A program made the translations under genes and the position numbers. Under the pieces are notes generated by a model. It was not told the origin of the DNA, did not search any database, and saw only the letters and a list, made by a program, of their open reading frames with translations. 64,000 nt of DNA from Gonocerus acuteangulatus (taxonomy: Eukaryota > Arthropoda > Insecta > Hemiptera > Coreidae), in contig OX328125.1 in assembly GCA_946811695.1 (NCBI GenBank), forward strand, positions 51,994,994-52,058,993, in the 5' to 3' direction. Below, one piece after another: positions 32,421-44,440 of the stretch. Every line of letters starts with the position of its first letter. Within the stretch, counting starts at the first letter, position 1.

Positions 32421-32492
32421 ATTACAGTAATTTTTACAAATTTCCAAAAAATTGGACAATTTTTGTATATGGTAGTGTTAAAAAAAAGTACT

Positions 32493-32493
<1 letters not shown>

Positions 32494-32557
<64 letters not shown>
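32494..32557. repeat. (TA)n microsatellite
   Basis: Pure TA tract. Confidence 0.95.
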
Positions 32558-32560
<3 letters not shown>

Positions 32561-33077
32561 GAATTAACACTTACTTCGTTATAGCTGGTTGAAACTCGTT
32601 TTAGGTGGATAGTGAATGAAATTAACGAGGCGTTCTCTCTATCCATTTGCGTCCCTTCGAAGAAACCAATCATTAATGTTATAGCCAATTTCCTTGCGGC
32701 GAGTTTGCACTCTGTTAACCCTGGATGTTTGCAAGATAGAGGGATCATCGCTGCCCATAAAAAGCCTTTGACCCTAGTAGGTCAGGACCATGACATTTCT
32801 CATCTCCTGGGGCCACTCACTCGCCATGCCCCTAGGATGGGGCAATCTCCGATTGGTCTTCATTTACAAAATTACTATGCTTTCCAGACTGCATGGCTTC
32901 TCAAGGCGTCATCATACTTGTTCGTGTCTTCTTGAGGTGGTCCAGGGTCACAGCTTCATCCAAGGTTATAATCAAAAGATTTTTCATTAAATGGTTTGAT
33001 TCTACGGTAATCGAAGCCTGATGGGGCTATGAACAGTGTATTCAGCCTTAATTTATCTTTTACTGGTTAAACTCATG

Positions 33078-33527
33078 GTACTGGTAACCTATAGATAACG
33101 GGTCATCCCTATGTTATCTGTTTGCTGACACTGGTCCTTAGAGGCCCACTGTCAAGAAACATTATGCTTTGATTACTAATCAATTCGCACTAGTATTTCT
33201 AAAGTGACACAACTCAAAATAAAACAACTGAAAACGTGTCACTCTTGCCTATGTAAGGGCCTTAGGATTAAGACTGTAAGGGTGACACAAGTGCCCTCTG
33301 GTATACTAGCTCTGAAGCTAGATACATACAGTTTTGATGGTTGATAAAATTATTTACCATGTCTTTCATAGCCATATCTATGACGGTGTGAATATAATCG
33401 ATAGTATGACGGGAACCGTACTATAATAAACTGCACAAAATTATATAGTAGCGTTAATTTTTATGATACATTATTTAACGCAATAAAATAACTACTTATC
33501 TGCCGTGACGAAGCACGGGTATTCTAG
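33078..33527 (-). repeat. dispersed repeat, uninterrupted copy
   Basis: Inverse of the interrupted repeat at 17518-18045. Contains GCACGGGTATTCTAG at one end and GGTAACCTATAGATAACGGG at the other. The positions corresponding to the SINE and hAT insertions are empty here. Confidence 0.65.
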
Positions 33528-34192
33528 TATTTGATGTAAATAATAACATCACTTACCTCAAGTTGTTTACTAACTATGACAATGCTCCCACACTTCTTCC
33601 ATACTTATTCCACACAATGGTACATTGACCTGCCATTTTCATGATTGGATTCATTTTGTTACTCCCCTCCAAGCTATTGCAGTCTCTGTAATTTGTCGGG
33701 CTGTTGTCCTGAGAAAAGAGCGATGACTTGAGCGATTTGAATCATTTTACTACGATTCGAGGAGTGACAGAAAACCATTTTCTTGAATTGCTTTCTGCCA
33801 TTGCGTAGAAATGGTTCTCTGGAAGGGGTTCACCGTACCGTAATAGCATCAACCTTCTCCATCAAAGCCCGTCTCAGGGAATAGACCTAGGAACCATGTC
33901 AGGGACCTCGGCTTATCCTAATTCTTTTCGGGACTTTAGTTTTCCCATACCAATTACTTTTGATTAACAACATAACCTTCGCTTGGCTACTTACGGATTT
34001 CCTTCAACCGGGATTAGTGACATATCTCTAGGGGAGATCGCTAAGGAACTTGTCCACTTGTTGAATGGTCTTCGAAGGTTATTTTCTAGAGAAGGAAAAT
34101 CATTGTAAAATACAAGGTGTTTTCCTAGAGTGAAGGAAAACAGTATTACCAATACGTTTCTCATTTCCTTAACTTGTTTTATTAACAACTGT

Positions 34193-34376
34193 TGGGGTAT
34201 CCGTGGTCTAGAGAATAGCGCGTTACATTCATGAGCGGGAGATGGTGGGTTCGATCCCCACCGGCGACAGGAATTTCCTCATCCCACAGCTCGATGGGGA
34301 AATTCCTCGCTGCACCCTGGATGTCTGCACTAATGGCCTAGTTGTCGAAGAGCCGTAAAAAACAATAAAAAAAATT
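34193..34376 (+). mobile_element. tRNA-derived SINE, family A
   Basis: GGTATCCGTGGTCTAGAGAA (A box) and GGGTTCGATCCCCACC (B box) define a clear tRNA-like head. The body has CTCATCCCACAGCTCGATGG, GCTGCACCCTGGATGTC and the tail CTAATGGCCTAGTTGTCGAA...GCCGTAAAAAACAATAAAA. It is the best preserved family A copy. A complete tRNA gene is excluded because the 3' acceptor half does not pair. Confidence 0.8.
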
Positions 34377-34424
34377 AACAACTGTTACATAATTTAAAAA
34401 ATAAAAAGAGACGTAAAAAGGGAC

Positions 34425-34625
34425 AAAACCCCGTTCAAAAGAACAAAACTAACACTTTCGAAGTTTTAAGCACTTATTTCTCAGATTGACTTCGCTCCGT
34501 CGAAAATTGCTTTAGAACCTTTTTTGTAGAGAATGCAGTAAGCTTTCGAATGATCACCTTCCACTTACTACGATTTCCTAATCGTATACATGAATGAATA
34601 TTGACGTGAAAACCGAAAAGTAAAC

Positions 34626-34675
<50 letters not shown>

Positions 34676-34810
34676 AGTTTGACCCACTGTTATTTTCATG
34701 ATCTATGGCTTCTGAAACGTGAACTTTCCTTGTCGGCTATTCCGGAGTGCGTCATGAGATCAGCCTCATAAGCAGGTTTTCTCCCTATGGAATGTTGAGA
34801 AAGAGGATAT
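34425..34810 (+). repeat. Helentron-like subfamily 2, internal and 3' region
   Basis: The internal block (TTTTAAGCACTTATTTCTC, CCTTTTTTGTAGAGAATGCA), a TA tract at 34628-34668, then the 3' region (CTGAAACGTGAACTTTCCTT, TCGGCTATTCCGG) in the same order as 52469-53372. The terminal hairpin is incomplete. Confidence 0.55.
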
Positions 34811-35424
34811 GTTCCTTTATGGATATGTTTTCCTAAAGAGAACGTTGAGAAGGCGGAAGAGTCGTTTGCGCTTAGGATAATGTCAGTTTCCTGTTCTGGC
34901 ACCTAAAATCTTCCTTCTCTTTGAGATTTCATTTTATATTTTTCACAATAGATCATTACCTACCAATAACTGCTTCTATTCCTTTGCTAATTACAGTAGA
35001 GATATGAACGCGTTCCTGTGTGTAGGAATTTTATAAAAGTAGAAGATATTCTCAGAACTAGCCGGTTTATAAACAGTTTTTTTTTAATACAAAGAGCTTC
35101 GTGGAGTAAGTTCGGAAGAGCTGTTGTGAATAAAGAGGTCCTTATGGAGAAATTGTTGCTGTATGCCTGCGATTTTATATTCAATCGTGCAACAGGTTGC
35201 TCCGCTAGCTGCACACCAATTGCAGTTGGTCCATCCTTGACCTACTGGTGGCGGCCCGAAAAATGGTAGATTGCTTTCCGCCAATCCGGAGAGAGTTAAT
35301 AGTGTCTTGTATAGGATCGACTTGAAGGATCCCAAAACCACCTGCTATATTGCTAACCTGGTTATTTCTGAGGAAATCTTCTAATGTTATATATGTAAAT
35401 CAAGTCCCGAACGGTCTCCACGTG

Positions 35425-35578
35425 GTTCTGTGACTAATTCCTTGGATTCTCTCGTGAGAGATGTTCGAATCCCGCCCGTAACAAGATTTTTCTTATTTTA
35501 GGGCCCGTTGAGAAATTTCCTTGCTGCACTATGGATGTCGGCGCTAAGGGCCCAGATGTCAATTGCCTCCAAAAAATC
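35425..35578 (+). repeat. tRNA-derived SINE, family A (diverged)
   Basis: Head CGTGGTTCTGTGACTAATTC, B box GTTCGAATCCCGCC, body CCTTGCTGCACTATGGATGT and tail GGCGCTAAGGGCCCAGATGT. Confidence 0.65.
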
Positions 35579-35610
35579 AAGTTCCGAAGTCTTTCTTAAC
35601 TAGCATTATA

Positions 35611-35846
35611 CATTTTTAACGCCAAAAATAATAGCAGATTTAAAATCAGCATCCCAAGAAACCCTAACGAGATAAATATCATCAAAAACAAAAAAATTAT
35701 ACTTTTTTCCTCCAATACCGAGAGATACCAGAGACAGTTCCGGAGAGGAAAAAAATAGTACTCTTTTTTTTCGATGATATTTACCTCATTAGAGTTTCTT
35801 GGGGTGCTGATTTTAAATCTGCTATTATTTTTTGATTAGAAAAATG
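35611..35846. mobile_element. mariner/Tc1-type MITE with TA target
   Basis: About 80-bp inverted arms (CATTTTTAACGCCAAAAATA ... TATTTTTTGATTAGAAAAATG) around a short centre, with TA at 35609-35610 and 35847-35848. Length 236 bp, no coding sequence. Confidence 0.65.
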
Positions 35847-36859
35847 TATTAGGCTAGTTTACTTGAAACGTAAGCATATTTTGGAATTTTTTTGACAAAA
35901 TATAAATGATTGTCAAACGATTGTATTTTTTCTTTAATCTACTCTCTAAAACAAATGAATTGGTGAAAAAATCATGTCGATATCATTTTATAAACTCGAT
36001 ATATAAAATAAAGCATTTTCAACCTATTTTATTTTATTTCTCAGCTCCTAAGGCGTATTGGACGGAACGCTCGGAAACGTGTCAACTCTTTTTCAATGAA
36101 GAATCACCAGAAAAAAAGAATGGACCAAATAGGTGACCCAACCACTGTAAACTCCCCTCGTCAGAAAATTTGAAGTGTACGTTGGAAGGGTGCTTTTACC
36201 CCTTAAACGTGTGATTGGGACGATATAAACAAATACGTATCGATTATTTTTACGTGTCTAATAAATACACAATGTTTAAAAAAAAAAATTGGGCCCGGAC
36301 ACGGGGATGTTCCCTAGTAAGTTGGCAATTCTAACAAATTCAGGTAGGGAAATTGTAGGTTTCGTTCTTAAAAAGCAAGTCTAGATTAGTCAAGCTTTTT
36401 ATTAATAGAATGATCGGAAAATTAATTATCCTACTATAATGATTTCCAGGTCCCTAGTTATAAAACTTTGATTCTAAATCCCCGGCTACACGGCGGTAAG
36501 CCAATACTAAATTAGCGCCCGCCGAAACTTCTGTCTAGCCGCTTGTACACAGGCTCAAAAACGGAAATTTTTGGTACAATGATCTCATTGGGAGAAATCA
36601 GTATTTTAAATTCAAAGGTGGCAGTTTCATTATTTTTAAGATTTTTGACTCTCTTATTTTTAATTGGCTGTTGTTGTTTTTTTGGTTGGATTTTGTTTCA
36701 TGAAAACAGGACAAAATAAAGAAAAACGCTTTTGTAATATCAGAAGTCGGAGAGGTGAGCTGGTAATTTCTGCTTTGCTACTGCTAGGTTCTTGTTTATT
36801 GTGGGGCGTAAATCTCGCTTTTCATCGAGAAGTTTTTGCAGGTGGTGTTTAAAGTTCGC

Positions 36860-36978
36860 ACGAAATATCAAAACAAAGTGATAACTGTTTCTATTCCGAG
36901 TTTTCCAAATGACACTAAGAATAAGATGGGAATCGCACTAAGATGATGCAGTTTCTGCGAGTCGGACTTTTGTAACTA
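36860..36978 (-). repeat. Helentron-like subfamily 2, 5' end
   Basis: On the - strand AAAAGTCCGACTCGCAGAAA, CTGCATCATC, TTAGTGCGATTCC, matching the 5' ends at 24495 and 48997. Confidence 0.5.
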
Positions 36979-37463
36979 TCGATGATTCGGAATAAATAGA
37001 ATAGATAACATCCTTGCTTGAGCTTGCAAAATATTCAGAGTTTCCGTTCTAAGCATAGCATGGATTTTATGAAAATTACGCTGTTCCTTGCGTTGGAATT
37101 TAAATTTTTAATCTTTACCGATTCGACATTATATGTCTCAAGACTTGCAGAATGGAAGTTTTGATTGGAATAACAAAACCGGGAAGAATCAGTCAGCTGT
37201 CCTAATAAAAAGATTGAATCTTCTTTGACCCTCGATTAACGAAGCATGACGGGAAACGTCTTGTTCATTTTTAGAATGGAAGTTTTAATCTGTATGCTCC
37301 AATGGAAGGTTATTCTAGACCTTCTACAGCCAGTCAACCGTGTGAACACATTTTAAAAGAATGCTAAATGAGGAAATATATAGGTTTGGCAACTAAGTAA
37401 TTGGTAACTAATTAAAAACAAAGTCTTTCATGATTGCAACCTCATTAGCTACCGTATAAGTCG

Positions 37464-37840
37464 TAATAGGATACCGGGCTTCATATCGAAGCAAGGCAAG
37501 CCATTCCTTCGGGAAGTAGTAATAGGATACCGGCTTTCATATCGAAGCAAGGCAAGCCATTCCTTCGGGAAGTAGTAATAAGATACCGGGCTTCATATCG
37601 AAGCAAGGCAAGCCATTCCTTCGGGAAGTAGTAATAGGATACCGGGCTTCATATCGAAGCAAGGCAAGCCATTCCTTCGGGAAGTAGTAATAGGATACCG
37701 GGCTTCATATCGAAGCAAGGCAAGCCATTCCTTCGGGAAGTAGTAATAGGATACCGGGCTTCATATCGAAGCAAGGCAAGCCATTCCTTCGGGAAGTAGT
37801 AATAGGATACCGGGCTTCATATCGAAGCAAGGCAAGCCAT
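37464..37840. repeat. 56-bp minisatellite, about 6.7 units
   Basis: Unit GTAATAGGATACCGGGCTTC, ATATCGAAGCAAGGCAAGCC, ATTCCTTCGGGAAGTA. Units are nearly identical (single changes such as GGCTTTC for GGGCTTC, ATAAGATACC for ATAGGATACC). The sequence just before (TCATGATTGCAACCTCATTAGCTACC) resembles the subfamily 1 Helentron 3' region. Confidence 0.9.
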
Positions 37841-39693
37841 CTAAAGGTCTATTAACACACATCAGTCACTGTTCCGATTCAGATCAGTCGCGGGTAAAAT
37901 CGTCAATCACGCTTCAACTTGGTACGTACAGTCCCACTATAGGCACCGTAAAGTCAAAAGATAACTTATTTTCAACGTTATTTTGCCTGAGAATGGCCGG
38001 CAATGGTTTTTATTTAGAACGGTGACTGAACTGTGACGTGACTGATTTGTATTAATAGAGCCTTATATTTATCTGAAACCAGGCGGTGTTCTAGTCATAT
38101 AAAACTCAAGAGTTGATACACCAAAAAGGACTAAAATTTATTAATCCACAGTAGGTATATTACGTAGCACACTTTCAGTGACTTAATATTTTATATCTTC
38201 GTTTTTTAGAAAATGTTAAATCACCAGGCTCAAATTTGAACCCAAGTACTTCTGTTTTCTTGGGCAAGATTATTTGCCTACTGCCGAACTGTTGCTCTTA
38301 CTTTCCATTTGAGCTCTAAATTTTTTCATCGAGTATTTTAATTCCTACAAAATTCAATCATTACAATATAAAATACTCCGAGAAATAACCGACGCTCCCT
38401 CCTTTCTTTGTCTCCAATTCGACACCCCATAACGACCACCATGTTCCATTTATCCAACTCTTATCAAAAAAATTCTTCCGAAAATCACCTATTGGCCATC
38501 CTAATTCTTTAAGAACTTCCTATCGTCACACCTAATCCCAAATAGCCCCGTTCGCCGACTGAGCGTAACTGGCCTAGAGACCTGCTCCAAGACAAGCTCA
38601 TCCAGATTGTAATGACACTGCCTTGTGGGTACTGCAACTGTGCAGCTGGTCTCCTCACGAGTTTCTACACACATTTGCATTGAACAATTTACTAAAAATG
38701 TATTTTGACATTAATGTAAATTCTAAATAAAGAAATATATTTTAAAAAATCAGGCTTTAAATCCATTGATTGGGACTCAACAAGTGGTCTTGATTGATGA
38801 ACTTAATAAGCACATAACATTCACGGACTCCTTTCAGACGCTTGAGTAATTCATGAAATGGCTATGACGCATTTTGAGTGAATGGCATTCAATTTGATGA
38901 ATTGTACACGACCGACGATTTGAATCGTGAGAGTGGCAGCTAACGATCACTAAAACAGTCTCATTTCATGGGAGTAAATACTATATTAATTTTACAAAAG
39001 TAATCTAACTGACCATATTTGTTATGCAAGAAAATATGAAAGGTATTCCATACATAGGGTTTATTATATTGATAAAGACAGAGAAGCCAGCAATCGTACA
39101 GTAGTTCTTCAAGCTTTTAACATTGCTTTGGCTCTTCTACTAAGATAGAGGAAGAGAGAAATGAAAAAGCACAAGGTCATAAAAGTTCCTGACTGAAGGA
39201 TACGATGCTTCAACAAAAAACAGCAGTAAAAGGCTTTAAAGGATGGTGGAAGCCATTAGTGCCCCCCCCCCGTTCCTTTAGGGAAGAAAACCATCTTGTA
39301 TCGTCGACTCAATGACGCAATCCTTAACTGCCGACAACAAATGTCAACGTTCTAAGCCACTTTAATGGCCCTTCCGGCGAATGCTTGCTCTCAACTACTA
39401 GACGTGAAACACCAAATGAAACAAATTATCTGGGGACAGTGGAAAAGAAGATCGGAGGGAAGAACAACCCGTAGAACAGTTTATCCCTCAATTCGCTTTC
39501 GAAATTCGGAAGCCGTCGTCCACCTTAAAATTGATTTGATGATGTGCTTACTGTTGATCACATTTTGGCGGAATCCTCCCAATTGCAAATAACTAGAGAA
39601 AAGTACGGAATGCACTATACCAATTCCCCGGCGTGCCATGTTACACCAGTTTGGATTTGTAAAGAAACAAACATACAGACATGCAGATGACAG

Positions 39694-39697
<4 letters not shown>
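37841..39697. other. intergenic, nothing firmly recognised
   Basis: No splice-consistent exon or repeat match. Frames at 39365-39592 (+) are unsupported. Confidence 0.45.

Positions 39698-39757
<60 letters not shown>
39698..39757. repeat. (TA)n microsatellite
   Basis: Pure TA tract. Confidence 0.95.
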
Positions 39758-39763
<6 letters not shown>

Positions 39764-40969
39764 CAGCCAAAGACAAAGGAGTCTCTTTTCAGTGGAAGAT
39801 AAGAAATATTTTTTCAAACATAGCTTCAGTATATAATTAATTTTCAATAATAAGTAAAACCTCCAACAGAATTATTGAATTAATCACCAATAAGCTGTAG
39901 TAATTATCTATTTGATTCCTTTCAGCTGACCTTGAGTTTTTATAACCTTAGACCAATCTGTAATAAAATGATATTCTCGGAGATGTTCAGGAAGGCACGA
40001 CTGTGTCTTCCATAGTCAATCCATTAGCTAAATAACAGTCATTCGTGCTTATAGTAGCTTTTAGTATAAATACTTCTTCACTCTTTCAGTCAAATCATAT
40101 ATATTATATGAAAAAGCTTTTTTTATAACTTTTTGTGATGTTATAATAAGTTACCTGGTGGTGTCACTTTTTAATTTAAAAATTGTACTCTCAAACTTAA
40201 AGTAAAGAGAGAGAAATATTATTGATAATGAACACTGCACGCTAACTTGCATATAAAATGACGAAAATGCCCGTATTCTACTTGATAACAAATAAATAAA
40301 TATATTAATAAAAAAAATTTGAATTCCAATTTTGGGTGCTCAAAAACGGCGGATGGATTTCAACATTTTCCCACTTGTTCTACATCTCCGTAAATTAAGG
40401 TATAAAAACGTGTTTACGTTTAGAAAAGAGAAAGTATTTAAAGAAAAAGTTTGTATTTACAGACATTTTGTCTATATTTCGACAAGACCTCCTCAGTGGG
40501 AGAAAACGGGGCTTAAATTTTCGGAACTGTTGCAGTTACAGAATGTTTTTTTGAATTTATGATATATAATAGTTCTCGTATCTTTTTCATCTTTCCTTAG
40601 TGTTATGCTAATATTATTTAAGAAATAGCACGCAAGTGTTTTCGAAAAGGCAGCATAGTTCTAGGTCTCCAGGACAGCCATTAACCTTTGCCCTGATGGC
40701 GAAATGTGAAATATAAGAACCACATTCAGGCGGTTGGAGCATGGTTGTAAATATGTTAGGATTGATTTTATTGGTCCTAGCTTTAATGTGTCCTCTCCTT
40801 AGCTCATTGGCGTGATATGTTTTAATTACCATTAGTAACTAAATGTTATTGCTATTATGAAATTATTGCTCAAGAGCTAATGGATTATGAATAAAATTTA
40901 CAGTAATGGCTAGCGTTGCATCTCTTGTACTTTTAGAATATAATGCGCGGCGGTGGCTTTAGATTTTGA

Positions 40970-41052
40970 TTTTTTTTTTTTTTTAATTCATTTATTTATG
41001 AGCACCCGCAACTAAGGTGATGTGCTCGAAACAATTATACAGATACAGATAC
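40970..41052 (-). mobile_element. truncated retroposon with 11-bp TSD
   Basis: 83 bp flanked by TTAGATTTTGA at 40959-40969 and 41053-41063. On the - strand it contains GAGCACATCACCTTAGTTGC and GGGTGCTCATAAATAAATGA, and ends in an A-rich tail. Confidence 0.65.
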
Positions 41053-42434
41053 TTAGATTTTGAAGAACGTCACTATTTCATCTCTCTGAAGGAAAGAACT
41101 TCTTAATGTTTTTTGTTTGTAATTTGGTATCGGACCGTACTTGCAAGAAAACGTTTTTATACTTCGGCACTGCGGGAGTAATTCTGAGGTTACACTACAG
41201 AAGAGTTTGTCAAGTAAAGTAAACAGGGCTACCATCGCGGTGGTACTCATGCATCGGTGACCCAGTAATTTGACAGTTAGGTACACTTCTCAGATCGAGT
41301 TGCGACGGTTACCTGATTCTACTTATCTTTCTCCTGTTTTTCTTGGATAAACATCCCGGCTGGTGACCCTGGATAGCTGCAGGAGGTCTCGTTCTTGCAG
41401 CTACCAGATCGTGAATGGCTATTTCACAGCTCCGAGCAGAAAGCACGCCATGACTGGCTAAATTACCGGTCCGCTGGGTTTTTGTAATAGGAAGACATTG
41501 CAAAGTCCTTTCTTCCCGAGACATATAAAAAATACAGGAGTAAATGAATGTCAATGCTCGTTTGTGAGGGGTGCATTTTTACAAACGCAATCTAAGCGTT
41601 CACGATGATCCATGTTCGGCATGTAGATTTGGTGTCTATGGCTTCCCATGATCAGCGAGGTGATTGCTCGTTGATATATTTTTGCTCTTTTTGTCTATGA
41701 ATGTTAACACTTGAAGAAATCATCGAACAGGAATAATCGTCGACAAGAAATAGTTCTTACAAGGTTGAGAATCGGACATACATGAATATCTGATGAAAAA
41801 AGTGACTAGAGAACATGCACTGATCTTATCGTAAAACATATTCACTATCCGCGAACTACAAGTAACTTGGACATTACTTACGACATGTCAGAACTTCATA
41901 TGTCAAAATATTTAACAAAATAGAAATTAAAAATTGAATTAATTTAACCAAGCAGCTCCCTAGGTTTTAATACTTTTAGCAATTTATCTAATGTTTTTTT
42001 TTTTTGTTATCATATAAATTATTTCATTATTATTAGTATTACTTAACTGAGTTTTTTATAATTTATTATGCATAAAATTCTTTGATATGTACGTATACCA
42101 TCTAAATATTATACTGATAAAAAATATTAATTAATTATAAAGGCAATTCTTCTTTATTTATAAGGATTTTTCTCTGAACAGATTGCAAAATTTCTAAAAC
42201 TTTGCGTAATTTTCGGAGTTGGTGCTCACTGACCAAACATTTCAAGAAATATTTTTCAATTAATTATCCCTTACCTCCAACTACTTTCGTTGTTTTTTAA
42301 AATAGTTTGTGCGCCACAGTAGCATAATACTACTAGTAAGTTAGAAAGTTATTTAACTCATAGGCTTCCACGGTCCGAGTCATTACAAATAACATAGTCT
42401 TATGGTATAGACCGAGTCACAAACTTCTTTGCCG

Positions 42435-42469
42435 ACGTTTCGCTAGTCATACAAAGCCAGCTTCCTCAG
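42435..42469 (-). ncRNA. hammerhead-ribozyme-like core, left arm
   Basis: On the - strand: CTGAGGA, AGCTGGCTTTGTATGACTAG, CGAAACGT. Same core as its mirror copy, with a slightly larger stem II loop. Confidence 0.45.
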
Positions 42470-42498
42470 GGCTTAGTCCGAGATTCTCAGACTAAGCC

Positions 42499-42530
42499 CT
42501 GAGGAAGCTGGCAGTATGACTAGCGAAACG
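42499..42530 (+). ncRNA. hammerhead-ribozyme-like core, right arm
   Basis: CTGAGGA, then stem II GCTGG...CTAGC around a loop, then GAAACG. It matches the hammerhead core CUGANGA / GAAA. I could not establish stems I and III or the cleavage triplet with certainty, so catalytic activity is unproven. Confidence 0.45.
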
Positions 42531-43205
42531 TTGGCAAAGAAGTTTGTGACACTAGTTTTAAGCTGAAGTTAAACCCCTAACAAAATTGTTTACGTTTTAC
42601 TCATGCAATTTAATGTAGAAAAATTATCACGCATTTGCTGAATGAATTACGACTAAGTAAGATAAACAAATGATAGTCATATCTGGTTGAATCTCGAAAA
42701 ACAAAGCATATTTAGAAGAGAATACAATAAGAAGAATGAGTAAGTTGTGTGACTTTTAAATCTTGCTTATCTCTAGAAAACATAGTTTAAACGCGCTTTA
42801 CTTTACTATTTCCCCAATTCGTCTTAAAGATGAATGGAGTAAAGGATCCGAAGGTTAAATCCATTGTTGATGTTGGTGTAGTTCCAAGCCAGCGAACCTC
42901 TGAGCAACGCTGCTGGTTAGTGTCCTTCCAAGAGCACTCCGTTCTCACTGGTTGGTTACGATAGAAGATAGCCATTTCCTCTCCTAGCCAATTATACAAC
43001 ACCAGCAACAATTCTATAGGCAAATCGATGTATTCGAGCTAGGAATCCATTAAGTTTCGATTAGTCACTTAGCATGTACCGTGCGGAGTGTTCAGCTTAC
43101 AGGGTCGACGGTTTCCTCATCGGGGTAAAGGTCTTCTGTTTCATTCATTATTCTGTGGGTCGAAGCTCTCTAAACGGGTATCTATAATATTTTTGTATCA
43201 ACTAA

Positions 43206-43208
<3 letters not shown>

Positions 43209-43283
<75 letters not shown>
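43209..43283. repeat. poly(A) run, about 75 bases
   Basis: Uninterrupted A-run; the source element could not be identified on either side. Confidence 0.9.
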
Positions 43284-43285
<2 letters not shown>

Positions 43286-43444
43286 GTCCCGTAACTATAC
43301 GGGCCTATATTTGCGTTATTCGATTTTAATATTACTTATTTGGTTTCTAATTTATTTTTCCTTATTTTTTTGTGCACTAACTATGAGAACATTTATTATT
43401 AAACTGTTCAATGAAACTAGTTTCTTCATTCTTTATATATATTA

Positions 43445-43772
<328 letters not shown>

Positions 43773-44045
43773 CTGTGTCCACGACTTCGTCCGCGTGGAT
43801 AGTGACTTAGGGCAGAATTTTGGGATATTATGTTTGGTTTATTCTGGGTACGGGTATTAAAAAAAATCTACTTTACAGTAATGCTTCTCTATACACGATA
43901 TTAGACGTATAGCCATCGGGGATCAAGCATACAGGCTGCTAGGATTGTTAAACGTGTCAGAGCCACTAAGCTGACTCCTTAGGGATTGCTAAACCCTAGT
44001 ATGTATAGAGTGTCTGACAAACAGCAGACATACAAACAAACAAAC
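43773..44045 (+). repeat. dispersed repeat beginning CTAGCTGTGTCCACGACTTC
   Basis: Opens with an ACTAGCTG...ACTTCGTCCGCGTGGA motif that I know as a common start of interspersed repeats in invertebrates. It ends in GACAAACAGCAGACATACAA and (ACAA)n. Class not determined. Confidence 0.45.
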
Positions 44046-44149
44046 AAAACATCTATGAAATCATGGTTTTTGGGTACTATTGCGTTGATTAAGGCCCCCC
44101 AATAGTAATGTTTTCCCTTATACCTTCCATGTACAGACAGCAATCGTTT

Positions 44150-44440
44150 GAATTTTATTAAATATTTAGATAGATTACGGCTGGTAGTGGCAAAATGGTG
44201 ATTTGGGTCCAGAGTAAACCTACTCCCCTCCTAATGAACCGATTTAGTTTATTTTTACAAAATGTGTTTCTATTAATATGTCCACAACGAAATCCGAGTT
44301 TCGTTGCAATATGACAATAATTGCGACCGGTATGGGCATATAAATACTTTGGGTCCGGAGTAAACCACCCCTCCAGATGAACCAATTTTTCTGGTTAACG
44401 AACTCGTCAATTATTTGCTAGGGGAATACAAATACCCTGG
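44150..44440 (+). repeat. diverged Helentron subfamily 1 unit region
   Basis: Contains ACGGCTGGTAGTGGCAAA, CCTAATGAACCGATTTAGTT and TGGGTCCGGAGTAAACC, as in the tandem units at 29865 and 51660. No ends were found. Confidence 0.55.

Larger units (their letters stand above)
42416..42550. repeat. 61-63-bp palindrome carrying two hammerhead-like motifs
   Basis: Left arm 42416-42478 (GTCACAAACTTCTTTGCCGA...) is the near-exact inverse of 42490-42550, differing by a small indel and one base. The centre is 11 bp. Each arm read outward from the centre contains CTGAGGA...GCGAAACGT. Confidence 0.85.

Noticed and set aside
34193..34270. Genuine tRNA gene (also 3480-3553, 60937-61008)
   Set aside because: A and B boxes are present but the acceptor stem does not close and SINE bodies follow or the copy is truncated.
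37464..37840. CRISPR array
   Set aside because: The 56-bp units are contiguous with no variable spacers, in a eukaryotic genome.
43088..43294. Frame ending in a long poly-lysine stretch
   Set aside because: Translation of the 75-base A-run.
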